Part shown: piece by piece, positions 29,713 through 42,100 of the stretch
Numbering within the stretch: the first letter of the stretch is position 1
Layout of the letters: each line of letters begins with the position of its first letter
Position numbers and translations under genes: made by a program
Notes under the pieces: model-generated
Databases searched by the model: none
What the model was told of the DNA's origin: nothing
Seen by the model: the letters and a program-made list of their open reading frames with translations, nothing else
DNA from: Locusta migratoria
Lineage: Eukaryota; Arthropoda; Insecta; Orthoptera; Acrididae
Direction of reading: 5' to 3'
DNA length: 64,000 bases
Assembly: GCA_026315105.1 (NCBI GenBank)
Contig: JAOYRU010000059.1
Coordinates: 62,001 to 126,000 of the forward strand

Positions 29713-29929
29713 TTTCACTTTTTAATGCACCTGTTATGCTACTTGCCTCGACGTTGCCCGGTTTGACGCTCCCCTGACGATTGTAGAAAGCTATCCAGAG
29801 TATAAACAACAGCAGTAACTGGCGGCGAAAGAGAGGCTTCTTCCCCAGACTCACAGTCATCAGGCTGTGGCGTGATGCTTTGCTGTGTATTGGAGCTAAG
29901 AGAGGAAGCTCTTTCGGGGTGTACCCACG

Positions 29930-30001
29930 GCCGTGATCGTCTAGTGGTTAGGACATTTCGTTGTGGCCGCAATAACCCAGGTTCGAATCCTGGTCACGGC
30001 A
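29930..30001 (+). tRNA. tRNA-His(GUG), U11, anticodon-stem variant
   Basis: G-to-T at 29958 (TTTCG for TTGCG) puts a T/C mismatch in the middle of the anticodon stem. Everything else is unchanged. The tRNA may be made but unstable. Confidence 0.85.
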
Positions 30002-30729
30002 ATTTTGCACTAGTTTGTTTTTATTTTTTCCCCATCTCAGATCCTCCAAATTTTGTGACTCCCTCTACTATTCAGTGAGGAACTTTGCATATCGTAGTCT
30101 CTAATACATATGTTTTTTCAGAGTACACGAATCTTCCACCAAGCAGGGACATTGTGCATTTCTGTGTGTGCGTATACTACGATCTTCTCGCAGTCTGTTT
30201 GCCCATTTGATTTATACACCTTTGCCTTCCGACCGAGCGGCAGCGAGCGGCAGTCGAGCAAAGTCAGCAAAGTCAAGAGAAAGACCCCCCCCCCCCCCAC
30301 GCACCCCCGAGCCGCCATCCCTCGCCTGGAATGTCACTTCATAGTCCTCACAGAGAAGAACGTAAGAAAAGAACAAATAAAAGTGCTTAGTACGTAGCTT
30401 TGTTGTGGCCTCAATATCTTAGGTTCGAATCCTGGTCACGGCAATCAATTTCTGCAGTAGCTCTTTGCCTTGCTGTTGCTGCCCCCAACTAACCGTGAAC
30501 AAATGTTGAGTGATAATGACAGCTCTGTCTTTGTTTTTCACGTGTTCTCAGAGGTCAAATTGCGTACAACTGTTGGCCCAGGACAAGGTAGAAAATTGGG
30601 ATGATGCGTGAGAAGTTTAGTTGAAAGGGGCACTTGTTTACGATGTGATGGATAAGCAGGCAGTCACAGTAGAATAGTATGCCCTGTTTGGATAAGAGAT
30701 AAGAAGGCACAGTGCTTACACCCAGCGCA

Positions 30730-30811
30730 GGTAGCGTGGCCGAGCGGTCTAAGGCGCTGGTTTAAGGCACCAGTCTCTTCGGAGGCGTGGGTTCGAATCC
30801 CACCGCTGCCA
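30730..30811 (+). tRNA. tRNA-Leu(AAG), U11
   Basis: No change seen. Confidence 0.95.
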
Positions 30812-31049
30812 TAATTTTGTGGCACACCACGAAACTGGATCTTCAGGCTTTCTCTTCCACGATCGCAGCTAAAGCTGTCGGATGGTGTTTTCGTAGGGCA
30901 GGAATGATGTTTCTCTTGCTGCCAAGGGAGTACTCTCTGACGAGAGAGCGGAGGAAATGTGCCGTGCGACGATTGCATAGGCGTTTTGTTTCCTCTTGTA
31001 ACTGCTTGCTGCAGAGCAAAAGCAACAGTATTGCGGTCGTCGTTCCAGT

Positions 31050-31131
31050 GGTAACGTGGCCGAGCGGTCTAAGGCGCTGGTTTTAGGCACCAGTCTCTTC
31101 GGAGGCGTGGGTTCGAATCCCACCGTTGCCA
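31050..31131 (+). tRNA. tRNA-Leu(UAG), U12
   Basis: No change seen. Confidence 0.95.
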
Positions 31132-31707
31132 ATTGTTTGCTCTAATTTATTTATTTATTTTAATTCTTTTTTTTTCCGAGAATGTAACGACTGCTTTTGT
31201 GGAAAGGATGCATCTCATCCGACGGCCGTGTCGTGTAGGTCTAAGGCGCTGGTTTCAGGCACCATTATCTTCGGAGGCGTGGGTTCGAATCCCATTGCTG
31301 CCAAGGCATATAGTGTTTTCTCTCTCGAAGATGGGTGCATTCAGTAAGTGAGTATGAGACAACGAGTTAGTACATTTTCTCTATATTGTGGAATGTGCCA
31401 CAGAAAGGCTTGCAACAACAGGAATCTATCGAATTGGCGATGGAGAGGAAAACAGTAGCGATTTGAAGCGAATGCTGAGAAAATTTGCAGCCATTGGACG
31501 TAGAACGGAAATAGGTGCGGCGTTAGCGAGGGCTGTCTTGCACCAGTTGTGAGACGTTACTTCGAGCATGAAGGCAGGTGCAGTTTTGTCTCATGGTTGC
31601 TATAGGACGTCACCACGTAATAAATGTGGCGCATGGTGTTCTGAAATCAGCATTTTTGACTGTGGTGTGGTCATTATTATGCCTCGTGAAGGGAGTGTGC
31701 TTCGTAG

Positions 31708-31779
31708 TCCGGTGTGGTCTAGTGGCTAGGATATCTGGCTCTCACCCAGGAGGCCCGGGTTCGATTCCCGGCACCGGAA
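31708..31779 (+). tRNA. tRNA-Glu(CUC), U12
   Basis: No change seen. Confidence 0.95.
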
Positions 31780-31996
31780 TTTCACTTTTTAATGCACCTG
31801 TTATGCTACTTGCCTCGACGTTGCCCGGTTTGACGCTCCCCTGACGATTGTAGAAAGCTATCCAGAGTATAAACAACAGCAGTAACTGGCGGCGAAAGAG
31901 AGGCTTCTTCCCCAGACTCACAGTCATCAGGCTGTGGCGTGATGCTTTGCTGTGTATTGGAGCTATGAGAGGAAGCTCTTTCGGGGTGTACCCACG

Positions 31997-32068
31997 GCAG
32001 TGATCGTCTAGTGGTTAGGACATTGCGTTGTGGCCGCAATAACCCAGGTTCGAATCCTGGTCACGGCA
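31997..32068 (+). tRNA. tRNA-His(GUG), U12, acceptor-stem variant
   Basis: C-to-A at 31999 (GCAGTGA for GCCGTGA) gives an A/G mismatch at the third acceptor pair. The anticodon arm is normal. Confidence 0.85.
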
Positions 32069-32791
32069 ATTTTGCACTAGTTTGTTTTTATTTTTTCCCC
32101 ATCTCAGATCCTCCAAATTTTGTGACTCCCTCTACTATTCAGTGAGGAACTTTGCATATCGTAGTCTCTAATACATATGTTTTTTCAGAGTACACGAATC
32201 TTCCACCAAGCAGGGACATTGTGCATTTCTGTGTGTGCGTATACTACGATCTTCTCGCAGTCTGTTTGCCCATTTGATTTATACACCTTTGCCTTCCGAC
32301 CGAGCGGCAGCGAGCGGCAGTCGAGCAAAGTCAGCAAAGTCAAGAGAAAGACCCCCCCCCACGCACCCCCGAGCCGCCATCCCTCGCCTGGAATGTCACT
32401 TCATAGTCCTCACAGAGAAGAACGTAAGAAAAGAACAAATAAAAGTGCTTAGTACGTAGCTTTGTTGTGGCCTCAATATCTTAGGTTCGAATCCTGGTCA
32501 CGGCAATCAATTTCTGCAGTAGCTCTTTGCCTTGCTGTTGCTGCCCCCAACTAACCGTGAACAAATGTTGAGTGATAATGACAGCTCTGTCTTTGTTTTT
32601 CACGTGTTCTCAGAGGTCAAATTGCGTACAACTGTTGGCCCAGGACAAGGTAGAAAATTGGGATGATGCGTGAGAAGTTTAGTTGAAAGGGGCACTTGTT
32701 TACGATGTGATGGATAAGCAGGCAGTCACAGTAGAATAGTATGCCCTGTTTGGATAAGAGATAAGAAGGCACAGTGCTTACACCCAGCGCA

Positions 32792-32873
32792 GGTAGCGTG
32801 GCCGAGCGGTCTAAGGCGCTGGTTTAAGGCACCAGTCTCTTCGGAGGCGTGGGTTCGAATCCCACCGCTGCCA
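32792..32873 (+). tRNA. tRNA-Leu(AAG), U12
   Basis: No change seen. Confidence 0.95.
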
Positions 32874-33111
32874 TAATTTTGTGGCACACCACGAAACTGG
32901 ATCTTCAGGCTTTCTCTTCCACGATCGCAGCTAAAGCTGTCGGATGGTGTTTTCGTAGGGCAGGAATGATGTTTCTCTTGCTGCCAAGGGAGTACTCTCT
33001 GACGAGAGAGCGGAGGAAATGTGCCGTGCGACGATTGCATAGGCGTTTTGTTTCCTCTTGTAACTGCTTGCTGCAGAGCAAAAGCAACAGTATTGCGGTC
33101 GTCGTTCCAGT

Positions 33112-33193
33112 GGTAACGTGGCCGAGCGGTCTAAGGCGCTGGTTTTAGGCACCAGTCTCTTCGGAGGCGTGGGTTCGAATCCCACCGTTGCCA
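33112..33193 (+). tRNA. tRNA-Leu(UAG), U13
   Basis: No change seen. Confidence 0.95.
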
Positions 33194-33769
33194 ATTGTTT
33201 GCTCTAATTTATTTATTTATTTTAATTCTTTTTTTTTCCGAGAATGTAACGACTGCTTTTGTGGAAAGGATGCATCTCATCCGACGGCCGTGTCGTGTAG
33301 GTCTAAGGCGCTGGTTTCAGGCACCATTATCTTCGGAGGCGTGGGTTCGAATCCCATTGCTGCCAAGGCATATAGTGTTTTCTCTCTCGAAGATGGGTGC
33401 ATTCAGTAAGTGAGTATGAGACAACGAGTTAGTACATTTTCTCTATATTGTGGAATGTGCCACAGAAAGGCTTGCAACAACAGGAATCTATCGAATTGGC
33501 GATGGAGAGGAAAACAGTAGCGATTTGAAGCGAATGCTGAGAAAATTTGCAGCCATTGGACGTAGAACGGAAATAGGTGCGGCGTTAGCGAGGGCTGTCT
33601 TGCACCAGTTGTGAGACGTTATTTCGAGCATGAAGGCAGGTGCAGTTTTGTCTCATGGTTGCTATAGGACGTCACCACGTAATAAATGTGGCGCATGGTG
33701 TTCTGAAATCAGCATTTTTGACTGTGGTGTGGTCATTATTATGCCTCGTGAAGGGAGTGTGCTTCGTAG

Positions 33770-33841
33770 TCCGGTGTGGTCTAGTGGCTAGGATATCTGG
33801 CTCTCACCCAGGAGGCCCGGGTTCGATTCCCGGCACCGGAA
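33770..33841 (+). tRNA. tRNA-Glu(CUC), U13
   Basis: No change seen. Confidence 0.95.
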
Positions 33842-34058
33842 TTTCACTTTTTAATGCACCTGTTATGCTACTTGCCTCGACGTTGCCCGGTTTGACGCTC
33901 CCCTGACGATTGTAGAAAGCTATCCAGAGTATAAACAACAGCAGTAACTGGCGGCGAAAGAGAGGCTTCTTCCCCAGACTCACAGTCATCAGGCTGTGGC
34001 GTGATGCTTTGCTGTGTATTGGAGCTAAGAGAGGAAGCTCTTTCGGGGTGTACCCACG

Positions 34059-34130
34059 GCCGTGATCGTCTAGTGGTTAGGACATTGCGTTGTGGCCGCA
34101 ATAACCCAGGTTCGAATCCTGGTCACGGCA
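34059..34130 (+). tRNA. tRNA-His(GUG), U13
   Basis: No change seen. Confidence 0.95.
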
Positions 34131-34853
34131 ATTTTGCACTAGTTTGTTTTTATTTTTTCCCCATCTCAGATCCTCCAAATTTTGTGACTCCCTCTACTAT
34201 TCAGTGAGGAACTTTGCATATCGTAGTCTCTAATACATATGTTTTTTCAGAGTACACGAATCTTCCACCAAGCAGGGACATTGTGCATTTCTGTGTGTGC
34301 GTATACTACGATCTTCTCGCAGTCTGTTTGCCCATTTGATTTATACACCTTTGCCTTCCGACCGAGCGGCAGCGAGCGGCAGTCGAGCAAAGTCAGCAAA
34401 GTCAAGAGAAAGACCCCCCCCCACGCACCCCCGAGCCGCCATCCCTCGCCTGGAATGTCACTTCATAGTCCTCACAGAGAAGAACGTAAGAAAAGAACAA
34501 ATAAAAGTGCTTAGTACGTAGCTTTGTTGTGGCCTCAATATCTTAGGTTCGAATCCTGGTCACGGCAATCAATTTCTGCAGTAGCTCTTTGCCTTGCTGT
34601 TGCTGCCCCCAACTAACCGTGAACAAATGTTGAGTGATAATGACAGCTCTGTCTTTGTTTTTCACGTGTTCTCAGAGGTCAAATTGCGTACAACTGTTGG
34701 CCCAGGACAAGGTAGAAAATTGGGATGATGCGTGAGAAGTTTAGTTGAAAGGGGCACTTGTTTACGATGTGATGGATAAGCAGGCAGTCACAGTAGAATA
34801 GTATGCCCTGTTTGGATAAGAGATAAGAAGGCACAGTGCTTACACCCAGCGCA

Positions 34854-34935
34854 GGTAGCGTGGCCGAGCGGTCTAAGGCGCTGGTTTAAGGCACCAGTCT
34901 CTTCGGAGGCGTGGGTTCGAATCCCACCGCTGCCA
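34854..34935 (+). tRNA. tRNA-Leu(AAG), U13
   Basis: No change seen. Confidence 0.95.
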
Positions 34936-35173
34936 TAATTTTGTGGCACACCACGAAACTGGATCTTCAGGCTTTCTCTTCCACGATCGCAGCTAAAGCT
35001 GTCGGATGGTGTTTTCGTAGGGCAGGAATGATGTTTCTCTTGCTGCCAAGGGAGTACTCTCTGACGAGAGAGCGGAGGAAATGTGCCGTGCGACGATTGC
35101 ATAGGCGTTTTGTTTCCTCTTGTAACTGCTTGCTGCAGAGCAAAAGCAACAGTATTGCGGTCGTCGTTCCAGT

Positions 35174-35255
35174 GGTAACGTGGCCGAGCGGTCTAAGGCG
35201 CTGGTTTTAGGCACCAGTCTCTTCGGAGGCGTGGGTTCGAATCCCACCGTTGCCA
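35174..35255 (+). tRNA. tRNA-Leu(UAG), U14
   Basis: No change seen. Confidence 0.95.
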
Positions 35256-35831
35256 ATTGTTTGCTCTAATTTATTTATTTATTTTAATTCTTTTTTTTTC
35301 CGAGAATGTAACGACTGCTTTTGTGGAAAGGATGCATCTCATCCGACGGCCGTGTCGTGTAGGTCTAAGGCGCTGGTTTCAGGCACCATTATCTTCGGAG
35401 GCGTGGGTTCGAATCCCATTGCTGCCAAGGCATATAGTGTTTTCTCTCTCGAAGATGGGTGCATTCAGTAAGTGAGTATGAGACAACGAGTTAGTACATT
35501 TTCTCTATATTGTGGAATGTGCCACAGAAAGGCTTGCAACAACAGGAATCTATCGAATTGGCGATGGAGAGGAAAACAGTAGCGATTTGAAGCGAATGCT
35601 GAGAAAATTTGCAGCCATTGGACGTAGAACGGAAATAGGTGCGGCGTTAGCGAGGGCTGTCTTGCACCAGTTGTGAGACGTTATTTCGAGCATGAAGGCA
35701 GGTGCAGTTTTGTCTCATGGTTGCTATAGGACGTCACCACGTAATAAATGTGGCGCATGGTGTTCTGAAATCAGCATTTTTGACTGTGGTGTGGTCATTA
35801 TTATGCCTCGTGAAGGGAGTGTGCTTCGTAG

Positions 35832-35903
35832 TCCGGTGTGGTCTAGTGGCTAGGATATCTGGCTCTCACCCAGGAGGCCCGGGTTCGATTCCCGGCACCG
35901 GAA
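35832..35903 (+). tRNA. tRNA-Glu(CUC), U14
   Basis: No change seen. Confidence 0.95.
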
Positions 35904-36120
35904 TTTCACTTTTTAATGCACCTGTTATGCTACTTGCCTCGACGTTGCCCGGTTTGACGCTCCCCTGACGATTGTAGAAAGCTATCCAGAGTATAAACAA
36001 CAGCAGTAACTGGCGGCGAAAGAGAGGCTTCTTCCCCAGACTCACAGTCATCAGGCTGTGGCGTGATGCTTTGCTGTGTATTGGAGCTAAGAGAGGAAGC
36101 TCTTTCGGGGTGTACCCACG

Positions 36121-36192
36121 GCCGTGATCGTCTAGTGGTTAGGACATTGCGTTGTGGCCGCAATAACCCAGGTTCGAATCCTGGTCACGGCA
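36121..36192 (+). tRNA. tRNA-His(GUG), U14
   Basis: No change seen. Confidence 0.95.
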
Positions 36193-36919
36193 ATTTTGCA
36201 CTAGTTTGTTTTTATTTTTTCCCCATCTCAGATCCTCCAAATTTTGTGACTCCCTCTACTATTCAGTGAGGAACTTTGCATATCGTAGTCTCTAATACAT
36301 ATGTTTTTTCAGAGTACACGAATCTTCCACCAAGCAGGGACATTGTGCATTTCTGTGTGTGCGTATACTACGATCTTCTCGCAGTCTGTTTGCCCATTTG
36401 ATTTATACACCTTTGCCTTCCGACCGAGCGGCAGCGAGCGGCAGTCGAGCAAAGTCAGCAAAGTCAAGAGAAAGACCCCCCCCCCCCCACGCACCCCCGA
36501 GCCGCCATCCCTCGCCTGGAATGTCACTTCATAGTCCTCACAGAGAAGAACGTAAGAAAAGAACAAATAAAAGTGCTTAGTACGTAGCTTTGTTGTGGCC
36601 TCAATATCTTAGGTTCGAATCCTGGTCACGGCAATCAATTTCTGCAGTAGCTCTTTGCCTTGCTGTTGCTGCCCCCAACTAACCGTGAACAAATGTTGAG
36701 TGATAATGACAGCTCTGTCTTTGTTTTTCACGTGTTCTCAGAGGTCAAATTGCGTACAACTGTTGGCCCAGGACAAGGTAGAAAATTGGGATGATGCGTG
36801 AGAAGTTTAGTTGAAAGGGGCACTTGTTTACGATGTGATGGATAAGCAGGCAGTCACAGTAGAATAGTATGCCCTGTTTGGATAAGAGATAAGAAGGCAC
36901 AGTGCTTACACCCAGCGCA

Positions 36920-37001
36920 GGTAGCGTGGCCGAGCGGTCTAAGGCGCTGGTTTAAGGCACCAGTCTCTTCGGAGGCGTGGGTTCGAATCCCACCGCTGCC
37001 A
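36920..37001 (+). tRNA. tRNA-Leu(AAG), U14
   Basis: No change seen. Confidence 0.95.
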
Positions 37002-37239
37002 TAATTTTGTGGCACACCACGAAACTGGATCTTCAGGCTTTCTCTTCCACGATCGCAGCTAAAGCTGTCGGATGGTGTTTTCGTAGGGCAGGAATGATGT
37101 TTCTCTTGCTGCCAAGGGAGTACTCTCTGACGAGAGAGCGGAGGAAATGTGCCGTGCGACGATTGCATAGGCGTTTTGTTTCCTCTTGTAACTGCTTGCT
37201 GCAGAGCAAAAGCAACAGTATTGCGGTCGTCGTTCCAGT

Positions 37240-37321
37240 GGTAACGTGGCCGAGCGGTCTAAGGCGCTGGTTTTAGGCACCAGTCTCTTCGGAGGCGTGG
37301 GTTCGAATCCCACCGTTGCCA
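37240..37321 (+). tRNA. tRNA-Leu(UAG), U15
   Basis: No change seen. Confidence 0.95.
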
Positions 37322-37897
37322 ATTGTTTGCTCTAATTTATTTATTTATTTTAATTCTTTTTTTTTCCGAGAATGTAACGACTGCTTTTGTGGAAAGGATG
37401 CATCTCATCCGACGGCCGTGTCGTGTAGGTCTAAGGCGCTGGTTTCAGGCACCATTATCTTCGGAGGCGTGGGTTCGAATCCCATTGCTGCCAAGGCATA
37501 TAGTGTTTTCTCTCTCGAAGATGGGTGCATTCAGTAAGTGAGTATGAGACAACGAGTTAGTACATTTTCTCTATATTGTGGAATGTGCCACAGAAAGGCT
37601 TGCAACAACAGGAATCTATCGAATTGGCGATGGAGAGGAAAACAGTAGCGATTTGAAGCGAATGCTGAGAAAATTTGCAGCCATTGGACGTAGAACGGAA
37701 ATAGGTGCGGCGTTAGCGAGGGCTGTCTTGCACCAGTTGTGAGACGTTATTTCGAGCATGAAGGCAGGTGCAGTTTTGTCTCATGGTTGCTATAGGACGT
37801 CACCACGTAATAAATGTGGCGCATGGTGTTCTGAAATCAGCATTTTTGACTGTGGTGTGGTCATTATTATGCCTCGTGAAGGGAGTGTGCTTCGTAG

Positions 37898-37969
37898 TCC
37901 GGTGTGGTCTAGTGGCTAGGATATCTGGCTCTCACCCAGGAGGCCCGGGTTCGATTCCCGGCACCGGAA
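37898..37969 (+). tRNA. tRNA-Glu(CUC), U15
   Basis: No change seen. Confidence 0.95.
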
Positions 37970-38186
37970 TTTCACTTTTTAATGCACCTGTTATGCTACT
38001 TGCCTCGACGTTGCCCGGTTTGACGCTCCCCTGACGATTGTAGAAAGCTATCCAGAGTATAAACAACAGCAGTAACTGGCGGCGAAAGAGAGGCTTCTTC
38101 CCCAGACTCACAGTCATCAGGCTGTGGCGTGATGCTTTGCTGTGTATTGGAGCTATGAGAGGAAGCTCTTTCGGGGTGTACCCACG

Positions 38187-38258
38187 GCCGTGATCGTCTA
38201 GTGGTTAGGACATTGCGTTGTGGCCGCAATAACCCAGGTTCGAATCCTGGTCACGGCA
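38187..38258 (+). tRNA. tRNA-His(GUG), U15
   Basis: Gene unchanged; the upstream AGCTATGAG variant is shared with U12. Confidence 0.95.
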
Positions 38259-38984
38259 ATTTTGCACTAGTTTGTTTTTATTTTTTCCCCATCTCAGATC
38301 CTCCAAATTTTGTGACTCCCTCTACTATTCAGTGAGGAACTTTGCATATCGTAGTCTCTAATACATATGTTTTTTCAGAGTACACGAATCTTCCACCAAG
38401 CAGGGACATTGTGCATTTCTGTGTGTGCGTATACTACGATCTTCTCGCAGTCTGTTTGCCCATTTGATTTATACACCTTTGCCTTCCGACCGAGCGGCAG
38501 CGAGCGGCAGTCGAGCAAAGTCAGCAAAGTCAAGAGAAAGACCCCCCCCCCCCACGCACCCCCGAGCCGCCATCCCTCGCCTGGAATGTCACTTCATAGT
38601 CCTCACAGAGAAGAACGTAAGAAAAGAACAAATAAAAGTGCTTAGTACGTAGCTTTGTTGTGGCCTCAATATCTTAGGTTCGAATCCTGGTCACGGCAAT
38701 CAATTTCTGCAGTAGCTCTTTGCCTTGCTGTTGCTGCCCCCAACTAACCGTGAACAAATGTTGAGTGATAATGACAGCTCTGTCTTTGTTTTTCACGTGT
38801 TCTCAGAGGTCAAATTGCGTACAACTGTTGGCCCAGGACAAGGTAGAAAATTGGGATGATGCGTGAGAAGTTTAGTTGAAAGGGGCACTTGTTTACGATG
38901 TGATGGATAAGCAGGCAGTCACAGTAGAATAGTATGCCCTGTTTGGATAAGAGATAAGAAGGCACAGTGCTTACACCCAGCGCA

Positions 38985-39065
38985 GGTAGCGTGGCCGAGC
39001 GGTCTAAGGCGCTGGTTTAAGGCACCATCTCTTCGGAGGCGTGGGTTCGAATCCCACCGCTGCCA
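38985..39065 (+). tRNA. tRNA-Leu(AAG), U15, 1-base deletion
   Basis: 81 nt. One G is missing (ACCATCTC for ACCAGTCTC), which removes the outer C-G pair of the anticodon stem or shortens the variable arm by one. Anticodon and both boxes remain. Function is uncertain. Confidence 0.8.
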
Positions 39066-39303
39066 TAATTTTGTGGCACACCACGAAACTGGATCTTCAG
39101 GCTTTCTCTTCCACGATCGCAGCTAAAGCTGTCGGATGGTGTTTTCGTAGGGCAGGAATGATGTTTCTCTTGCTGCCAAGGGAGTACTCTCTGACGAGAG
39201 AGCGGAGGAAATGTGCCGTGCGACGATTGCATAGGCGTTTTGTTTCCTCTTGTAACTGCTTGCTGCAGAGCAAAAGCAACAGTATTGCGGTCGTCGTTCC
39301 AGT

Positions 39304-39385
39304 GGTAACGTGGCCGAGCGGTCTAAGGCGCTGGTTTTAGGCACCAGTCTCTTCGGAGGCGTGGGTTCGAATCCCACCGTTGCCA
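39304..39385 (+). tRNA. tRNA-Leu(UAG), U16
   Basis: No change seen. Confidence 0.95.
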
Positions 39386-39961
39386 ATTGTTTGCTCTAAT
39401 TTATTTATTTATTTTAATTCTTTTTTTTTCCGAGAATGTAACGACTGCTTTTGTGGAAAGGATGCATCTCATCCGACGGCCGTGTCGTGTAGGTCTAAGG
39501 CGCTGGTTTCAGGCACCATTATCTTCGGAGGCGTGGGTTCGAATCCCATTGCTGCCAAGGCATATAGTGTTTTCTCTCTCGAAGATGGGTGCATTCAGTA
39601 AGTGAGTATGAGACAACGAGTTAGTACATTTTCTCTATATTGTGGAATGTGCCACAGAAAGGCTTGCAACAACAGGAATCTATCGAATTGGCGATGGAGA
39701 GGAAAACAGTAGCGATTTGAAGCGAATGCTGAGAAAATTTGCAGCCATTGGACGTAGAACGGAAATAGGTGCGGCGTTAGCGAGGGCTGTCTTGCACCAG
39801 TTGTGAGACGTTATTTCGAGCATGAAGGCAGGTGCAGTTTTGTCTCATGGTTGCTATAGGACGTCACCACGTAATAAATGTGGCGCATGGTGTTCTGAAA
39901 TCAGCATTTTTGACTGTGGTGTGGTCATTATTATGCCTCGTGAAGGGAGTGTGCTTCGTAG

Positions 39962-40033
39962 TCCGGTGTGGTCTAGTGGCTAGGATATCTGGCTCTCACC
40001 CAGGAGGCCCGGGTTCGATTCCCGGCACCGGAA
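39962..40033 (+). tRNA. tRNA-Glu(CUC), U16
   Basis: No change seen. Confidence 0.95.
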
Positions 40034-40250
40034 TTTCACTTTTTAATGCACCTGTTATGCTACTTGCCTCGACGTTGCCCGGTTTGACGCTCCCCTGACG
40101 ATTGTAGAAAGCTATCCAGAGTATAAACAACAGCAGTAACTGGCGGCGAAAGAGAGGCTTCTTCCCCAGACTCACAGTCATCAGGCTGTGGCGTGATGCT
40201 TTGCTGTGTATTGGAGCTAAGAGAGGAAGCTCTTTCGGGGTGTACCCACG

Positions 40251-40322
40251 GCCGTGATCGTCTAGTGGTTAGGACATTGCGTTGTGGCCGCAATAACCCA
40301 GGTTCGAATCCTGGTCACGGCA
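40251..40322 (+). tRNA. tRNA-His(GUG), U16
   Basis: No change seen. Confidence 0.95.
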
Positions 40323-41050
40323 ATTTTGCACTAGTTTGTTTTTATTTTTTCCCCATCTCAGATCCTCCAAATTTTGTGACTCCCTCTACTATTCAGTGAG
40401 GAACTTTGCATATCGTAGTCTCTAATACATATGTTTTTTCAGAGTACACGAATCTTCCACCAAGCAGGGACATTGTGCATTTCTGTGTGTGCGTATACTA
40501 CGATCTTCTCGCAGTCTGTTTGCCCATTTGATTTATACACCTTTGCCTTCCGACCGAGCGGCAGCGAGCGGCAGTCGAGCAAAGTCAGCAAAGTCAAGAG
40601 AAAGACCCCCCCCCCCCCCACGCACCCCCGAGCCGCCATCCCTCGCCTGGAATGTCACTTCATAGTCCTCACAGAGAAGAACGTAAGAAAAGAACAAATA
40701 AAAGTGCTTAGTACGTAGCTTTGTTGTGGCCTCAATATCTTAGGTTCGAATCCTGGTCACGGCAATCAATTTCTGCAGTAGCTCTTTGCCTTGCTGTTGC
40801 TGCCCCCAACTAACCGTGAACAAATGTTGAGTGATAATGACAGCTCTGTCTTTGTTTTTCACGTGTTCTCAGAGGTCAAATTGCGTACAACTGTTGGCCC
40901 AGGACAAGGTAGAAAATTGGGATGATGCGTGAGAAGTTTAGTTGAAAGGGGCACTTGTTTACGATGTGATGGATAAGCAGGCAGTCACAGTAGAATAGTA
41001 TGCCCTGTTTGGATAAGAGATAAGAAGGCACAGTGCTTACACCCAGCGCA

Positions 41051-41132
41051 GGTAGCGTGGCCGAGCGGTCTAAGGCGCTGGTTTAAGGCACCAGTCTCTT
41101 CGGAGGCGTGGGTTCGAATCCCACCGCTGCCA
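41051..41132 (+). tRNA. tRNA-Leu(AAG), U16
   Basis: No change seen. Confidence 0.95.
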
Positions 41133-41370
41133 TAATTTTGTGGCACACCACGAAACTGGATCTTCAGGCTTTCTCTTCCACGATCGCAGCTAAAGCTGTC
41201 GGATGGTGTTTTCGTAGGGCAGGAATGATGTTTCTCTTGCTGCCAAGGGAGTACTCTCTGACGAGAGAGCGGAGGAAATGTGCCGTGCGACGATTGCATA
41301 GGCGTTTTGTTTCCTCTTGTAACTGCTTGCTGCAGAGCAAAAGCAACAGTATTGCGGTCGTCGTTCCAGT

Positions 41371-41452
41371 GGTAACGTGGCCGAGCGGTCTAAGGCGCTG
41401 GTTTTAGGCACCAGTCTCTTCGGAGGCGTGGGTTCGAATCCCACCGTTGCCA
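41371..41452 (+). tRNA. tRNA-Leu(UAG), U17
   Basis: No change seen. Confidence 0.95.
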
Positions 41453-42028
41453 ATTGTTTGCTCTAATTTATTTATTTATTTTAATTCTTTTTTTTTCCGA
41501 GAATGTAACGACTGCTTTTGTGGAAAGGATGCATCTCATCCGACGGCCGTGTCGTGTAGGTCTAAGGCGCTGGTTTCAGGCACCATTATCTTCGGAGGCG
41601 TGGGTTCGAATCCCATTGCTGCCAAGGCATATAGTGTTTTCTCTCTCGAAGATGGGTGCATTCAGTAAGTGAGTATGAGACAACGAGTTAGTACATTTTC
41701 TCTATATTGTGGAATGTGCCACAGAAAGGCTTGCAACAACAGGAATCTATCGAATTGGCGATGGAGAGGAAAACAGTAGCGATTTGAAGCGAATGCTGAG
41801 AAAATTTGCAGCCATTGGACGTAGAACGGAAATAGGTGCGGCGTTAGCGAGGGCTGTCTTGCACCAGTTGTGAGACGTTATTTCGAGCATGAAGGCAGGT
41901 GCAGTTTTGTCTCATGGTTGCTATAGGACGTCACCACGTAATAAATGTGGCGCATGGTGTTCTGAAATCAGCATTTTTGACTGTGGTGTGGTCATTATTA
42001 TGCCTCGTGAAGGGAGTGTGCTTCGTAG

Positions 42029-42100
42029 TCCGGTGTGGTCTAGTGGCTAGGATATCTGGCTCTCACCCAGGAGGCCCGGGTTCGATTCCCGGCACCGGAA
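42029..42100 (+). tRNA. tRNA-Glu(CUC), U17
   Basis: No change seen. Confidence 0.95.

Larger units (their letters stand above)
28983..31049 (+). repeat. Tandem tRNA unit U11 (2067 bp)
   Basis: C-tract 14. Chimeric pseudo-tRNA 29155-29236; His remnant 30382-30443. GTTACTTCG with TTTTTGAC. Carries a mutated tRNA-His. Confidence 0.97.
31050..33111 (+). repeat. Tandem tRNA unit U12 (2062 bp)
   Basis: C-tract 9, shared with U13 as the shortest. Chimeric pseudo-tRNA 31222-31303; His remnant 32444-32505. GTTACTTCG; AGCTATGAG for AGCTAAGAG near 31966 (shared only with U15). Carries a mutated tRNA-His. Confidence 0.97.
33112..35173 (+). repeat. Tandem tRNA unit U13 (2062 bp)
   Basis: C-tract 9. Chimeric pseudo-tRNA 33284-33365; His remnant 34506-34567. 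Confidence 0.97.
35174..37239 (+). repeat. Tandem tRNA unit U14 (2066 bp)
   Basis: C-tract 13. Chimeric pseudo-tRNA 35346-35427; His remnant 36572-36633. Confidence 0.97.
37240..39303 (+). repeat. Tandem tRNA unit U15 (2064 bp)
   Basis: C-tract 12. Chimeric pseudo-tRNA 37412-37493; His remnant 38637-38698. AGCTATGAG variant as in U12. Its Leu(AAG) gene has a 1-base deletion. Confidence 0.97.
39304..41370 (+). repeat. Tandem tRNA unit U16 (2067 bp)
   Basis: C-tract 14. Chimeric pseudo-tRNA 39476-39557; His remnant 40703-40764. Confidence 0.97.
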
